Positions 8,822-17,178 of a stretch of DNA of 64,000 bases are shown here, piece after piece (position 1 is the stretch's first letter; every line of letters begins with the position of its first letter). The stretch covers positions 7,130,001-7,194,000 of the forward strand of contig NZ_SHLD01000001.1 in the NCBI RefSeq assembly GCF_004217615.1, in the 5' to 3' direction. The notes below the pieces were generated by a model. It made no database searches and was not told the origin of the DNA. It saw only the letters and a list, made by a program, of their open reading frames with translations. Made by a program: the position numbers and the translations under genes. Source of the stretch: Micromonospora kangleipakensis. Lineage in GTDB: Bacteria > Actinomycetota > Actinomycetes > Mycobacteriales > Micromonosporaceae.

Positions 8822-9118
8822 ATGCAGCCTGGTTACCCGCAGCAGCAGCCGCCGCAGATCGACAACAACATGACGATGTCGATCGTCTCGATCTTCCTGT
8901 GCTGGCCGCTGGCCATCCCGGCCATCATCAACGCGTCCAAGGTGAACCCGCTGCTCCAGCAGGGCGACTACGCCGGCGCCCAGGCGGCGGCGGCCGAGTC
9001 GAAGAAGTGGTCCAAGTGGGCCCTGATCGTCGGCATCGTCCTCTGGGTGATCTCGATCGTGTGCTGCATCGCCCTGGGCGTCGGCGGAATGATGAGCGGC
9101 AGCAACTCGACCTACTGA
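8822..9118 (+). CDS. CD225/dispanin-type small membrane protein
   Basis: The 98-residue protein has a short Gln/Pro-rich N-terminus, a first hydrophobic segment (about 18-37, [19 protein letters not shown]), a cytoplasmic loop with [27 protein letters not shown], and a second membrane segment (about 67-90). The order [11 protein letters not shown] then loop then second helix matches the CD225/dispanin family, which is common in actinobacteria beside DUF4190 proteins. GAGGAG at 8807-8812 lies 9 nt before the ATG. The next gene starts with the same Met-Gln-Pro-Gly and may be co-transcribed. Function is unknown. Confidence 0.85.
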   Translation: MQPGYPQQQPPQIDNNMTMSIVSIFLCWPLAIPAIINASKVNPLLQQGDYAGAQAAAAESKKWSKWALIVGIVLWVISIVCCIALGVGGMMSGSNSTY

Positions 9119-9150
9119 CAGCCGACCCCCAGTCTGAGGAGCACCCAGCA

Positions 9151-9801
9151 ATGCAGCCCGGTCACCCCGGTCAGGACCCGTACGGCCAGCAGCCGCCGCA
9201 GGACCCGACCGCCCCGCAGTACCAGGACCCGTACGCCCCGCCGCCGCAGGCGCCGCAGTACGGGCAGCAGCCGCCGGCCGGCCAGCCCTACGGCCAGCCG
9301 CAGGACCCGTACGCCCAGCCGCAGGCGCCGCAGTACGGGCAGCAGCCGACCTCGGGCCAGCCCTACGGCCAGCCCACCTCCGGCCAGCCGTACGGCCAGC
9401 CCACCTCGGGACAGCCCTACGGGCAGCCGACCTCCGGCCAGCCCTACGGGCAGCAGCCGTACCAGGACCCGTACGGCCAGCAGCCGCCCTACGGCGCCGC
9501 GCCGACGTACCCGAACGCCGGCTACCCGATGCCGCAGGGGCAGAACAACACGCTCGGCCTGATCGGCATGATCGCCGGTATCGCGTCCATTGTGCTCGGT
9601 CTCTGCTGCCCCGCGCTCGGCATCCCGGCCGGCATCGCCGGCGTGGTGCTCGGCGTGCTCGGCCAGAAGAAGGCCCAGCAGGGCGAGGCGAGCAACGCGG
9701 GCCAGGCCAGGGCGGGCCTGATCTGCGGCGCGATCGGCGTGGTGCTCGGCATCATCAACGCCATCGCCGGGGCCGCCATCAACTGGAACAACTTCTCCTG
9801 A
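9151..9801 (+). CDS. Gln/Pro/Tyr-repeat membrane protein with DUF4190-like domain
   Basis: The 216-residue protein has a long disordered N-terminal half (1-130) rich in Pro, Gln, Tyr and Gly, including four copies of a TSGQPYGQP-like unit. Two membrane hairpin segments follow: GLIGMIAGIASIVLGLCCPALGI and, after a small loop, GLICGAIGVVLGIINAIAGAAI, as in DUF4190 proteins. GAGGAG at 9136-9141 precedes the ATG by nine bases. It lies 32 bp after the dispanin-type gene on the same strand, so the two probably form an operon. A membrane-anchored disordered tail suggests a scaffolding role, but this is inference. Confidence 0.82.
   Translation: MQPGHPGQDPYGQQPPQDPTAPQYQDPYAPPPQAPQYGQQPPAGQPYGQPQDPYAQPQAPQYGQQPTSGQPYGQPTSGQPYGQPTSGQPYGQPTSGQPYGQQPYQDPYGQQPPYGAAPTYPNAGYPMPQGQNNTLGLIGMIAGIASIVLGLCCPALGIPAGIAGVVLGVLGQKKAQQGEASNAGQARAGLICGAIGVVLGIINAIAGAAINWNNFS
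9349..9456 (+). repeat. Four 27-bp in-frame tandem repeats
   Basis: Four successive 27-bp units, beginning ACCTCGGGCCAGCCCTACGG, encode Thr-Ser-Gly-Gln-Pro-Tyr-Gly-Gln-Pro/Gln. The units differ mainly at third positions (CTCGGG/CTCCGG, GGCCAG/GGGCAG), so the protein repeat is preserved while the DNA has drifted. That pattern indicates selection on the peptide. Confidence 0.9.
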
Positions 9802-9921
9802 CCCGGCTCGACAGGGGCGTCCGGATCCGTCCGGGCGCCCCTCGGCGTGTCCGGAGGGCGCCGCCGGCCGGTGGCCGGCAGGCAGCGGTCAGCACCGGGC
9901 GACCGGAGCTGCGTGCGGCGG

Positions 9922-11253
9922 TCAGGGCCGGGCGGCGGGTGCGGGGCGGCGCGGGGTCGGATCGGGGCCCGGCGAGCGGGCGAGGAGCTTGGTGGCGGCG
10001 GCGCCGAGCAGCGCGCCGACGGCGACGACCACGGCGGCCACCGCGGCCACCTGCCAGGGCACCGGGCCGATCTCGGCCAGCCGACCGCCGCCGAGCGGCC
10101 CGCCGGAGGCGGCCGCGGCCCCGCCGAGCAGCAGGCCGGCGACCGGTCCGGCGAGCGCCGCCGGCACGAGCAGCGGCCCCCAGCCGAGCACCACGCGGTC
10201 CTCGGCGGCCAGCCGCAGCAGCCGCCGCGCGAGCAGCCAGCCGGCGGCCATCCCGGCCAGCACCGGCACCGCAAGCAGGCCGGCGCCGAGCCCGTCGACC
10301 GGCCCGCGCGGCAGTCCGGCCAGCAGTGGTACGGCCGGCAGCGCGCCGACGGAGACCTCGCTGGTCCGCACCGCCGTGTCGGTGCCGACGGCGAACCCGG
10401 GGCCGAGCAGGTAGGCGGCCGACCAGACGGTGGCGTTCGGCGCGTACGCGAGGCTGACCAGGGTGATGCCCGCCTGACCGGCCACCCCGGTCCGGTACGC
10501 CCCGATCATGTCGGCGGCGTCGCCGCCCCCGGTCGCCACCGACAGGCCGGCCGCCCCGGCGCCCGCCCCGAGCAGCAGCAGCCCGGCAACCAGCCCGGTC
10601 CGCACCCCGTCCCGCAACGGCGGCGGGGAACGCCGGGCCAGCAGCGCCGACACACCGGTGGTGCGCAGCGCGCCGACCAGCGCCGAGAGCGCGCCGAAGA
10701 CCGCGAAGGTGACCGCCGCCCGGACCGGAGAGACCCGCGGACCGCCCGCGCCGACGACGACCGCGGCGAGGGCGCCGAGCAGCGCGTACCCGATGCCGAC
10801 CGCGACCGCGACGGTGAGCGCCTGCCGCGGCGACCGACCGGCGCGGGCGCCGATGGCCCGGCTGACGTGCACCCCGGCCCGGGTCAACCGCCAGACCGCC
10901 AGCGCGCCCAGCGCCAGCGGCGCCAGGCCGAGCGGGCCGGCGGAGGTCTCCAGCGGCACCCCGTGACCGAGCAGCCAGCCGGCCAGCCCGGTGCGCAGCG
11001 CGCCCGGCAGCGAGCCGGCGTCCTCGCTGAGCTGAGCCAGGCCCAGCACGACGGTGACCGGCAGCCAGGACGTGAGAGCCGCCCACCCGGCCGCGACGCC
11101 GGCGGCGACGGGCAGCGGCGCGCGGCCGCGCGGCGCCTCCCCCGACCGGGGCGCGGGCACCCGGGACGCCGGCCGGGCGCGGCCGGGCGGCCGGGTGTCG
11201 GCGGCGACTCCGGCGGCGGGACGGCGAGGCTGGTCAGGGGTGACGGGTGACAT
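9922..11253 (-). CDS. DUF6350 (PerM-like) polytopic membrane protein
   Basis: The 443-residue protein has an Arg/Pro-rich cytoplasmic N-terminus (1-50) and about ten hydrophobic segments of Ala, Gly, Leu and Val. In actinobacteria a DUF6350 protein, called PerM in M. tuberculosis and linked to cell division there, typically lies between sucCD and purN-purH. The same neighbours flank it here, which supports the call more than sequence motifs do. The ATG at 11253 is chosen because it begins the conserved segment; the frame is open further upstream. Two plus-strand genes separate it from purN. Confidence 0.75.
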   Translation of the reverse strand: MSPVTPDQPRRPAAGVAADTRPPGRARPASRVPAPRSGEAPRGRAPLPVAAGVAAGWAALTSWLPVTVVLGLAQLSEDAGSLPGALRTGLAGWLLGHGVPLETSAGPLGLAPLALGALAVWRLTRAGVHVSRAIGARAGRSPRQALTVAVAVGIGYALLGALAAVVVGAGGPRVSPVRAAVTFAVFGALSALVGALRTTGVSALLARRSPPPLRDGVRTGLVAGLLLLGAGAGAAGLSVATGGGDAADMIGAYRTGVAGQAGITLVSLAYAPNATVWSAAYLLGPGFAVGTDTAVRTSEVSVGALPAVPLLAGLPRGPVDGLGAGLLAVPVLAGMAAGWLLARRLLRLAAEDRVVLGWGPLLVPAALAGPVAGLLLGGAAAASGGPLGGGRLAEIGPVPWQVAAVAAVVVAVGALLGAAATKLLARSPGPDPTPRRPAPAARP

Positions 11254-11413
11254 CGGCTCTACTCTGGCATGCCGCACGAGCGGCGGCAGTCCGATACCGC
11301 CCCCGGACGGCGGCGAGTTCCGTGATCCATCGGCTTGCCGGCCCCGATCCGGTTTAGCCTCGGTCCAGGACGCGACCTTTCCTGTCGCGGCACCGACCGC
11401 TCGGAGGGAAGCC

Positions 11414-11677
11414 GTGAACGCTCCGTATCCGCCGCCGCCACCACCGCCGGCCGCCGGCCGGGACCGCACCACCCTCTGGGGCGTACTGGGCATCGTCCTC
11501 GGCCTGATCTGCTGCGGCATCCTCGGCATCGTCTTCGGCTGGCTCTCGATCCGGGACGCGAAGCGGTTCGGCAAGTCCCCGGTGCTCGGCTACCTGGCCA
11601 TCGCGTTCGGCGTGATCAACCTCATCGGCAGTGCGATCTGGCGGGCCAGCGGCCGCGACCTGTACTGGTACAGGTGA
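11414..11677 (+). CDS. Small DUF4190-like membrane protein
   Basis: The 87-residue protein begins with a run of seven prolines after MNAPYP, then two hydrophobic segments (LWGVLGIVLGLICCGILGIVFGWLSI and VLGYLAIAFGVINLIGSAIW) joined by a charged loop RDAKRFGKSP. This is the layout of the DUF4190 domain, as in the gene at 9151-9801. GGAGGGA at 11403-11409 precedes the GTG start by four bases. A TAGCCT-like -10 box lies near 11355. Its stop lies at the base of a terminator shared with sucD. Confidence 0.75.
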   Translation: MNAPYPPPPPPPAAGRDRTTLWGVLGIVLGLICCGILGIVFGWLSIRDAKRFGKSPVLGYLAIAFGVINLIGSAIWRASGRDLYWYR

Positions 11678-11707
11678 GGGGGCCGACCGTTGCCGGTCGA
11701 CCCCCTC
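11676..11707. terminator. Bidirectional terminator between convergent genes
   Basis: GAGGGGGCCGACC (11676-11688) pairs with GGTCGACCCCCTC (11695-11707) with one mismatch and a six-base loop. It serves the small membrane gene on the plus strand, overlapping its stop codon, and sucD on the minus strand, 18 bases after its stop. Confidence 0.75.
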
Positions 11708-11725
11708 CACACGTCACGTACGGGC

Positions 11726-12613
11726 TCAGCCGGCGGACATGATCTCCCGCATCAGCTTGGCGGTCTCGGTCGGGGTCTTGCCGACCTTCACGCCGACGGC
11801 CTCCAGGGCCTCCTTCTTCGCCTCGGCGGTGCCCGCCGAGCCGGAGATGATCGCGCCGGCGTGACCCATGGTCTTGCCGGGCGGCGCGGTGAAGCCGGCG
11901 ATGTAGCCAACCACCGGCTTGGTGACGTTGGCCTTGATGAACTCGGCGGCCCGCTCCTCGGCGTCGCCACCGATCTCACCGATCATCACGATGGCGTCGG
12001 TCTCCGGGTCCGCCTCGAACGCGGCCAGGGCGTCGATGTGGGTGGTCCCGATGATCGGGTCGCCGCCGATGCCGACGCAGGTCGAGAAGCCGATGTCCCG
12101 CAGCTCGTACATCATCTGGTAGGTCAGCGTGCCGCTCTTGCTGACCAGGCCGATCCGGCCGGTGCCGGTGATGTCGGCCGGGATGATGCCGGCGTTGGAG
12201 GCGCCCGGCGAGGCGATGCCCGGGCAGTTCGGCCCGATGATCCGGGTCCGCTCGCCCTTGGCCACGTTGTACGCCCAGAAGGCGGCGGTGTCGTGCACCG
12301 GAACGCCCTCGGTGATCACCACGGCCAGGTCGATGCCGGCGTCGATCGCCTCGACGACCGCGCCCTTGGTGAACTGCGGCGGCACGAAGATGACCGTGAC
12401 GTCGGCCCCGGTCTCCTTCATGGCGTCCGCGACGGACGCGAAGACCGGCAGCTCGGTGCCGTCGAAGTCGACCGTCTGACCCGCCTTGCGCGGGTTGACG
12501 CCGCCCACCACGTTGGTGCCGGCGGCGAGCATCCGCCGGGTGTGCTTGGAACCCTCGGAACCGGTCATCCCCTGCACGATGACCTTGGAGTCCTTGGTCA
12601 GCCAGATAGCCAT
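11726..12613 (-). CDS. sucD: Succinyl-CoA synthetase alpha subunit
   Basis: SucD with SucC interconverts succinyl-CoA and succinate with substrate-level nucleotide phosphorylation in the TCA cycle. The 295-residue protein has the N-terminal CoA-binding fold ([19 protein letters not shown]), the NCPGIASPG segment and the GHAGAIISG loop carrying the active-site histidine that is phosphorylated. It starts two bases after sucC ends, so the subunits are translated together. Length and motifs are normal. Confidence 0.97.
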   Translation of the reverse strand: MAIWLTKDSKVIVQGMTGSEGSKHTRRMLAAGTNVVGGVNPRKAGQTVDFDGTELPVFASVADAMKETGADVTVIFVPPQFTKGAVVEAIDAGIDLAVVITEGVPVHDTAAFWAYNVAKGERTRIIGPNCPGIASPGASNAGIIPADITGTGRIGLVSKSGTLTYQMMYELRDIGFSTCVGIGGDPIIGTTHIDALAAFEADPETDAIVMIGEIGGDAEERAAEFIKANVTKPVVGYIAGFTAPPGKTMGHAGAIISGSAGTAEAKKEALEAVGVKVGKTPTETAKLMREIMSAG

Positions 12614-12615
12614 GA

Positions 12616-13794
12616 TCAGACCCCCGCAGCTGCCAGCTCGGCGGCCCGCTCGGCCGCGCCGTCCATGGTGTCCACCCGCTGCACGAGCGGGTTGTTCGCG
12701 CCGTCGAGGATCGCCCGACCGGCCTCGGCGTTGTTGCCGTCGAGGCGGACGACGAGCGGCTTGGTGACCTTCTCGCCCCGCTGCTCGAGCAGGCCCAGCG
12801 CCTGGATGATGCCGTTGGCGACCTCGTCGCAGGCGGTGATGCCGCCGAAGACGTTCACGAAGACGCTCTTCACCGACGGGTCGGAGAGGACGATCTCGAG
12901 GCCGTTCGCCATCACCGCGGCGCTCGCGCCACCGCCGATGTCGAGGAAGTTCGCCGGCTTGACGCCGCCGTGCCGCTCACCGGCGTACGCGACCACGTCG
13001 AGGGTGGACATGACCAGACCCGCGCCGTTGCCGATGATGCCGACCTCGCCGTCGAGCTTGACGTAGTTGAGGTCCTTCTCCTTGGCGGCCTGCTCCAGCG
13101 GGTCCACCGAGGCCTGGTCGACCAGGGCCTCGTGGTCCGGGTGCCGGAACGCGGCGTTCTCGTCCAGGGTGATCTTGGCGTCGAGCAGCAGCAGCTTGCC
13201 GTCCGCGTTCTTGGCCAGCGGGTTCACCTCGACCAGCGTGGCGTCCTCGGCGACGAACGCCTGCCACAGCTTGACCGCGATGTCGACGACCTGGTCGGCG
13301 ACCTCGGCCGGGAAGTTCGCGGCGGTCACGATCTCCCGGGCCTTCGCCTCGTCCACGCCGGTGTTGGCGTCGATCGGGGCCTTGACCACCTTCTCCGGGG
13401 TCTCGGCGGCGACCTGCTCGATGTCCATGCCGCCGGCGACGCTGGCGATGCAGAGGAAGGTGCGGTTCGCCCGGTCGAGCAGGTACGAGAAGTAGTACTC
13501 CTCGGCCACGTCCGCGGTCACGGTGATCATGACCTTGTGGACCGTGTGACCCTTGATGTCCATGCCGAGGATGTCGGTGGCGCGGGCCACCGTCTCCTCC
13601 GCGCCCTCGGCCAGCTTGACGCCGCCGGCCTTGCCTCGGCCGCCGACCTTCACCTGCGCCTTGACGACCACCCGACCGCCGAGGCGTTCGGCGATCGCGC
13701 GGGCCTCCTCCGGGGTAGTGGCGACGCCGCCGGCGAGCACGGGCAACCCGTGCCGCTCGAACAGGTCCCGCCCCTGGTACTCGTACAGGTCCAC
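12616..13794 (-). CDS. sucC: Succinyl-CoA synthetase beta subunit
   Basis: The 392-residue beta subunit has the ATP-grasp domain at the N-terminus ([30 protein letters not shown]) and the nucleotide/CoA ligase part with VNPLAKN, the FLDIGGGA loop and VNVFGGI. The start is GTG at 13794 with no strong ribosome site. It is first in the sucC-sucD operon. A dyad at 13866-13886, about 70 bp upstream, is a candidate operator. Confidence 0.97.
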   Translation of the reverse strand: MDLYEYQGRDLFERHGLPVLAGGVATTPEEARAIAERLGGRVVVKAQVKVGGRGKAGGVKLAEGAEETVARATDILGMDIKGHTVHKVMITVTADVAEEYYFSYLLDRANRTFLCIASVAGGMDIEQVAAETPEKVVKAPIDANTGVDEAKAREIVTAANFPAEVADQVVDIAVKLWQAFVAEDATLVEVNPLAKNADGKLLLLDAKITLDENAAFRHPDHEALVDQASVDPLEQAAKEKDLNYVKLDGEVGIIGNGAGLVMSTLDVVAYAGERHGGVKPANFLDIGGGASAAVMANGLEIVLSDPSVKSVFVNVFGGITACDEVANGIIQALGLLEQRGEKVTKPLVVRLDGNNAEAGRAILDGANNPLVQRVDTMDGAAERAAELAAAGV

Positions 13795-13860
13795 GATTGC
13801 GCGTCCCGTCCCGTCTCCGCGGCGCGCCGTCGCGCCGCCACCAGCTTCGGAAAATCAGTT

Positions 13861-13889
13861 TGACGCCTGTCATCAGATGAGACAGGTCA
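13861..13889. promoter_or_regulatory. Dyad upstream of sucC (candidate operator)
   Basis: CCTGTC (13866-13871), nine spacer bases and GACAGG (13881-13886) form an exact inverted repeat, extended outwards by TGAC and TCA. It lies 72 bp upstream of the sucC start in a less GC-rich stretch. It may be an operator or a 5'-leader hairpin. The regulator is unknown. Confidence 0.35.
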
Positions 13890-13974
13890 TTTGCCGCAGC
13901 CTAACGAGATGGGAACCAGGGGCAACCGAGCGGGTGCGGGGTGTGCGGTAATGCACAGCCACCGGCCCGACCGG

Positions 13975-14931
13975 TCAGGCCACCCGGCAGCGGCCGGCCG
14001 AGTAGCGGAGCACCGCCGCCATGATCTCCTGCTCCGACCGGTCGGCGAAGTTGACCGTGGCGGTGAACCCCGTGCCGAAGAACGCCTGCTGCATCCCCGC
14101 GTCGAGCGCGGTGAAGGCGCCCAGGTCGCCGCCGGCCCGCGGGTCGCGCGCCCGCACGCAGAGCATCTTCTCCAACCCCCAGCGCCGCCGGTAGATCTGG
14201 TCGATCGCCTCCCACGGCAGCCAGATCGCCTGCCCCCGGGTCGGCCGGGTCTTGATCCAGAGCCCGGCCGGCCCCACCGCGAGCACCGGACCACCGGACG
14301 AGACCAGCCAGAGCTGGAGGCCGACCACCAGGGCGAAGAAGAACATGATCAGCGGTACGGCGAGCAGGATCTCCGCACCGCCGTTCTCGGACGACGCGGC
14401 CAGCCCCATCGGGCAGGCGATCACCAACCCGATCAGCAGGGTCAGACCGCCCAGGGCCAGCGCCCGCTTGCGCAGACTCGGCCGGGCGATGAAGGGCTGA
14501 TCCTCCGGGATCCGCTTCGCCCGTCGCGCCGTTGGGGGCTGCCAGGGCGGCGGCACCTGCGCCGGCCCGCCCGGCGGCGGCCACCCACCATCGCCGTACG
14601 CCCGCGGCGGCCCGGACCACCCACCCCCCGGCCCGCCCGGATACCCCGGCTGCGGCGGCCCCGACCACCCCGGCCCGGCCGGCTGCCCCGGCTGCGCCCC
14701 CGACCAGGCCGGCCCTGCTGCCGACTGGTGCGGCGGCGGGGCGGGCCACTCCGCGCCCGGCCCGCCCGGATAGGCGCGCTGCGGCGCCGACCAGCCCGAA
14801 CCGGCCGGCGGTGGCGCGGACCAGCCCCCGCCGGCCCTGCCCGGCTGCCCCTGCTGCGGCCAGCCGGTGACCGGTGGGGTCGGCGGCTGCCCTTCGGCGG
14901 GGTTCGGCTGCGGGTGCGGCGGCTGATTCAC
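13975..14931 (-). CDS. Proline-rich membrane protein of unknown function
   Basis: The 318-residue protein has a disordered N-terminal half (1-140) rich in Pro, Gly, Trp and Gln with repeated GWSAPPP/GWSGPP units, then RRAKRIPEDQPFIARPS, two adjacent membrane helices (about 157-178 and 190-210), and a 110-residue soluble domain containing WLPWEAIDQIYRRRWGLEKMLCVRARDP. The last part resembles a small PH-like domain seen after two helices in other actinobacterial proteins, but I cannot name the family. The GTG at 14931 has GGGAG upstream. Confidence 0.75.
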   Translation of the reverse strand: MNQPPHPQPNPAEGQPPTPPVTGWPQQGQPGRAGGGWSAPPPAGSGWSAPQRAYPGGPGAEWPAPPPHQSAAGPAWSGAQPGQPAGPGWSGPPQPGYPGGPGGGWSGPPRAYGDGGWPPPGGPAQVPPPWQPPTARRAKRIPEDQPFIARPSLRKRALALGGLTLLIGLVIACPMGLAASSENGGAEILLAVPLIMFFFALVVGLQLWLVSSGGPVLAVGPAGLWIKTRPTRGQAIWLPWEAIDQIYRRRWGLEKMLCVRARDPRAGGDLGAFTALDAGMQQAFFGTGFTATVNFADRSEQEIMAAVLRYSAGRCRVA

Positions 14932-15094
14932 GGCGGGCTCCCGGCGGGCTCATCGACCGCGGAACGCGGTGCGGGGAGCCACAGGGTACGGCCTGCACCG
15001 CGACGGGGAGGACCCCCGGCAGCCGTAGCGCGAACGCCCCCGGACCTCCCAGGACCGGGCTCGCGCCTGGTCGGGACCGGGCTTCCACCTGGTT

Positions 15095-15138
15095 GGCATC
15101 GGGCCGGGAGCGGGCCGGCATCGGGCCGGGAGCGGGCC
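15095..15138. repeat. 22-bp tandem duplication
   Basis: GGCATCGGGCCGGGAGCGGGCC occurs twice head to tail at 15095-15116 and 15117-15138 without a mismatch. It lies about 160 bp upstream of the minus-strand gene that starts at 14931. Confidence 0.85.
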
Positions 15139-15320
15139 TACAAGAAGGGCTGACGCACCCGCCGCGGCGGTCTGTTCAGCCGTCCGGGGGATGTTACGGA
15201 AGATGCGTAACCCCGCCGTGGGGGCATCGTTGAGTCTGATGTCGGAGCGCTGATCAGCGCGAAGACGGGAGACGGCCGATGCCCTGTCGGTCGAGGGGTG
15301 GCGGCGGGGCATCGTGCATA

Positions 15321-15357
15321 GAAGGGCCGGACGTGTGAGGGGTGCGTCCGGCCCTTC
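15321..15357. terminator. Strong hairpin, probable terminator
   Basis: GAAGGGCCGGACG (15321-15333) is the exact complement of CGTCCGGCCCTTC (15345-15357), a 13-bp stem with an 11-base loop. It lies about 250 bases beyond the end of the B12-binding gene on the minus strand. It could end that transcript or a small plus-strand RNA. No U-tract is present. Confidence 0.6.
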
Positions 15358-15504
15358 CCCCTGTCCGCGTCCCGGTCAGTCCCGCCCGACTGCGCCCATC
15401 GCGCACCCGCCGAGCACGATCTCGCCCGCAGGCGCCCTCCCGGACGTCCGCGGGGCGAACCCGTCCCGCGGCGACCACGCCTCCGGCAAAGCGCCCACCA
15501 CCCT

Positions 15505-15584
15505 GCACCGTCGAAGGCAGCACACACGACCGCAGCACCGTCGAAGGCAGTAGCCATGACGGCAGCACCGTCCAGAGGCAGTGC
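15505..15584. repeat. 30-bp tandem repeat, nearly three copies
   Basis: Units at 15505-15534, 15535-15564 and a partial, diverged unit from 15565 share GCACCGTCGAAGGCAG. The array ends about 20 bp downstream of the stop of the B12-binding protein gene on the minus strand. The length is a multiple of three, yet the frame there is closed by the gene's stop codon. Confidence 0.8.
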
Positions 15585-15604
15585 CGTGGCCGGTTCCGCT
15601 GTGG

Positions 15605-16009
15605 TCAGGCGACCGGCTGGGCGACGTTCTGCCGGACCCACTCGACGATCGACTGGGTGGTGGCGCCCGGCGTGAAGATCTTCGCCACGCCCAGCCGCTC
15701 GAGCTCGGGGATGTCGGCGTCCGGAATGATGCCGCCGCCGAAGACCACGATGTCGCGGGCGTCCCGCTCGGCGAGGAGCTCCAGCACCCGCTTGAAGAGG
15801 GTCATGTGCGCCCCGGAGAGCACGGAGAGGCCGACCGCGTCGGCGTCCTCCTGGATGGCGGTCTCCGCGATCTGCTCCGGGGTCTGGTGCAGGCCCGTGT
15901 AGATGACCTCCATGCCGGCGTCCCGCAGGGCGCGCGCGACGACCTTCGCGCCCCGGTCGTGGCCGTCCAGGCCGGGCTTCGCGACGACGACCCGGATTCG
16001 AGAGCTCAT
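15605..16009 (-). CDS. Cobalamin-binding mutase subunit (IcmB/MCM C-terminal type)
   Basis: The 134-residue protein is a stand-alone B12-binding domain of the methylmalonyl-/isobutyryl-CoA mutase family. It holds cobalamin in base-off form for carbon-skeleton rearrangement by a separate catalytic subunit. I see [22 protein letters not shown] with DxHxxG (residues 15-20, His ligand), [12 protein letters not shown] and [11 protein letters not shown], all typical. The ATG at 16009 has AAAGGTG upstream. A small mutase subunit near sucCD fits propionate or isobutyrate carbon entering as succinyl-CoA. No large subunit is in the window. Confidence 0.9.
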   Translation of the reverse strand: MSSRIRVVVAKPGLDGHDRGAKVVARALRDAGMEVIYTGLHQTPEQIAETAIQEDADAVGLSVLSGAHMTLFKRVLELLAERDARDIVVFGGGIIPDADIPELERLGVAKIFTPGATTQSIVEWVRQNVAQPVA

Positions 16010-16253
16010 CAGCGCACACCTTTCACCGGCTCCGCGGCTATCACCTGAACGAACGGTAACCCGGCCGCCCCGGGGCCGGGAACCCGGGCTGCACTCATAG
16101 CCTCGCACCGCACCGCCCGGAAGTCGGACGCCTCCGCCGAACGGTCACTGTGCGCGACGAACGGGGGGTCAACGGCCCATCCGTCCGGCGGCGCGAGCTA
16201 TGACATCACCGGACGGAAAGGGACAGAACGAAACGCCAATTCGGCGCTTCGGC
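16010..16253. other. Intergenic region between divergent genes
   Basis: No gene is supported. The less GC-rich part from about 16195 to 16290 probably holds the promoter of the M23 peptidase gene. I looked for a c-di-AMP (ydaO-type) riboswitch here, because such elements precede many actinobacterial cell-wall hydrolase genes, and could not recognise its conserved core. Confidence 0.5.
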
Positions 16254-16282
16254 TTGTGACTGGAGTGGCAGTTGGCTAACGT
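16254..16282 (+). promoter_or_regulatory. Candidate promoter of the first M23 peptidase gene
   Basis: TTGTGA (16254-16259) and TAACGT (16277-16282) are separated by 17 bases, an optimal spacing for a housekeeping sigma factor. Transcription would start near 16289, leaving a 5' leader of about 105 nt before the GTG at 16396. Confidence 0.45.
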
Positions 16283-16395
16283 GGCCACGGTTGTCATCAG
16301 GTCCACGGACGGGTGACGACGCGGCCAGCCGACGTTCACCCGAGCTTCACGGGCGCCGGCCGACCGCATCGGAACCCCGACAACGGAGGGTGTGC

Positions 16396-17106
16396 GTGCG
16401 CCAGCGCCTGTCGTCTGAGCCCGATAGATATCGCGGCCGCCGCCGCGTACCCACCCCCCCGCGGAGCCGCTACGCCGCGGTCGTCACCACCGCCTTCGTC
16501 GGGGCCGGCATCGTCGCGCTCGGGGCGAACGCCCTCCCGGACGCCAAGAGTGTCAGCCCGTCGGTCCTCGACGAGCTCAAGCAGGCCTCGGTCACCAGCC
16601 AGGACGCGGCGGCCCGCGCCGACGCCGCCGACCGCGCCACCCGGGACAGCCGGGTCGCCAAGGCCGGGGCCGAGCAGGACGTCTGGCTGCTCCCCCTGCA
16701 GGGCTACGACTTCAACTCGCCCTACGGCATGCGCTGGGGCAAGCTGCACACCGGCGTCGACCTGGTCGCCCCGGAGGGCACGCCGTACGTCGCGATCCAC
16801 GCCGGCACCGTCACCAAGGCCGGCTGGTTCGGCGGCTACGGCTACGCGGTGATCGTCCAGCACGCGGACGGCAGCGAGGCCATCTACGGCCACTCCTCGG
16901 CGGTGAGCGTCCAGGAGGGCCAGCAGGTCAAGGCCGGCGACCAGCTCGGCCTGGTCGGCAACACCGGGCACTCCTACGGGTCGCACCTGCACCTGGAGAT
17001 CCATGTCAACGGGCAGCCGCTGGACCCGGTGCCGTGGCTCGAGCACCGCGGAGTGGACATCAAGCTGCAAGTCGAGGCAATTTACAGCGAGGTAACCGCG
17101 TCCTGA
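16396..17106 (+). CDS. Membrane-anchored M23 (LytM-type) peptidase
   Basis: The 236-residue protein has a basic N-terminus, one membrane segment (about 29-47), an Ala-rich helical stretch (about 55-90) and a C-terminal peptidase M23 domain. The zinc ligands HxxxD (His118, Asp122) and HLH (197-199) are intact, so it should be an active metallopeptidase cutting peptidoglycan cross-bridges outside the cell. I choose the GTG at 16396 because GGAGGG (16385-16390) lies five bases upstream. It is the first of two M23 genes in tandem and ends in a perfect terminator. M. tuberculosis also has an M23 gene between uvrD1 and sucC. Confidence 0.92.
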   Translation: MRQRLSSEPDRYRGRRRVPTPPRSRYAAVVTTAFVGAGIVALGANALPDAKSVSPSVLDELKQASVTSQDAAARADAADRATRDSRVAKAGAEQDVWLLPLQGYDFNSPYGMRWGKLHTGVDLVAPEGTPYVAIHAGTVTKAGWFGGYGYAVIVQHADGSEAIYGHSSAVSVQEGQQVKAGDQLGLVGNTGHSYGSHLHLEIHVNGQPLDPVPWLEHRGVDIKLQVEAIYSEVTAS

Positions 17107-17125
17107 CGCTGCGTATCGCCCGTTC

Positions 17126-17153
17126 ACCGCCCGGATCATGCGATCCGGGCGGT
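17126..17153 (+). terminator. Intrinsic terminator of the first M23 gene
   Basis: ACCGCCCGGATC (17126-17137) pairs perfectly with GATCCGGGCGGT (17142-17153) around the four-base loop ATGC, and TTTCGTT follows. This is a classical Rho-independent terminator 20 bases after the stop codon. Confidence 0.92.
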
Positions 17154-17178
17154 TTTCGTTGTCGTGAAGTCTGCCGGG

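Larger units (their letters stand above)
14932..15604. other. Gene-poor region with repeats, a palindrome and a terminator
   Basis: I support no gene in these 673 bases. They hold a 22-bp tandem duplication (15095-15116 and 15117-15138), a perfect 14-bp palindrome GCGCTGATCAGCGC (15247-15260), a strong hairpin (15321-15357) and a 30-bp tandem repeat (15505-15584). Short frames exist in several phases but lack ribosome sites and recognisable content. Confidence 0.6.

Noticed and set aside
8023..8823. Long upstream extension of the purH reading frame
   Set aside because: It runs through purN in another phase. The GTGA overlap and normal PurH length set the start at 8022.
9349..9456. CRISPR-like array
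   Set aside because: The units are contiguous, in frame and encode a peptide repeat. There are no spacers or cas genes.
15279..15338. Twenty-codon frame overlapping the hairpin at 15321-15357, as a second attenuator leader
   Set aside because: It has no run of a single amino acid and no plus-strand biosynthetic gene follows for a kilobase.
15505..15584. CRISPR-like or VNTR-coding array
   Set aside because: Repeats are contiguous without spacers, and no supported frame runs through them.
16253..16395. c-di-AMP (ydaO-type) riboswitch upstream of the M23 gene
   Set aside because: The context suits it but I could not match the conserved core. A covariance-model search for the ydaO family would decide.
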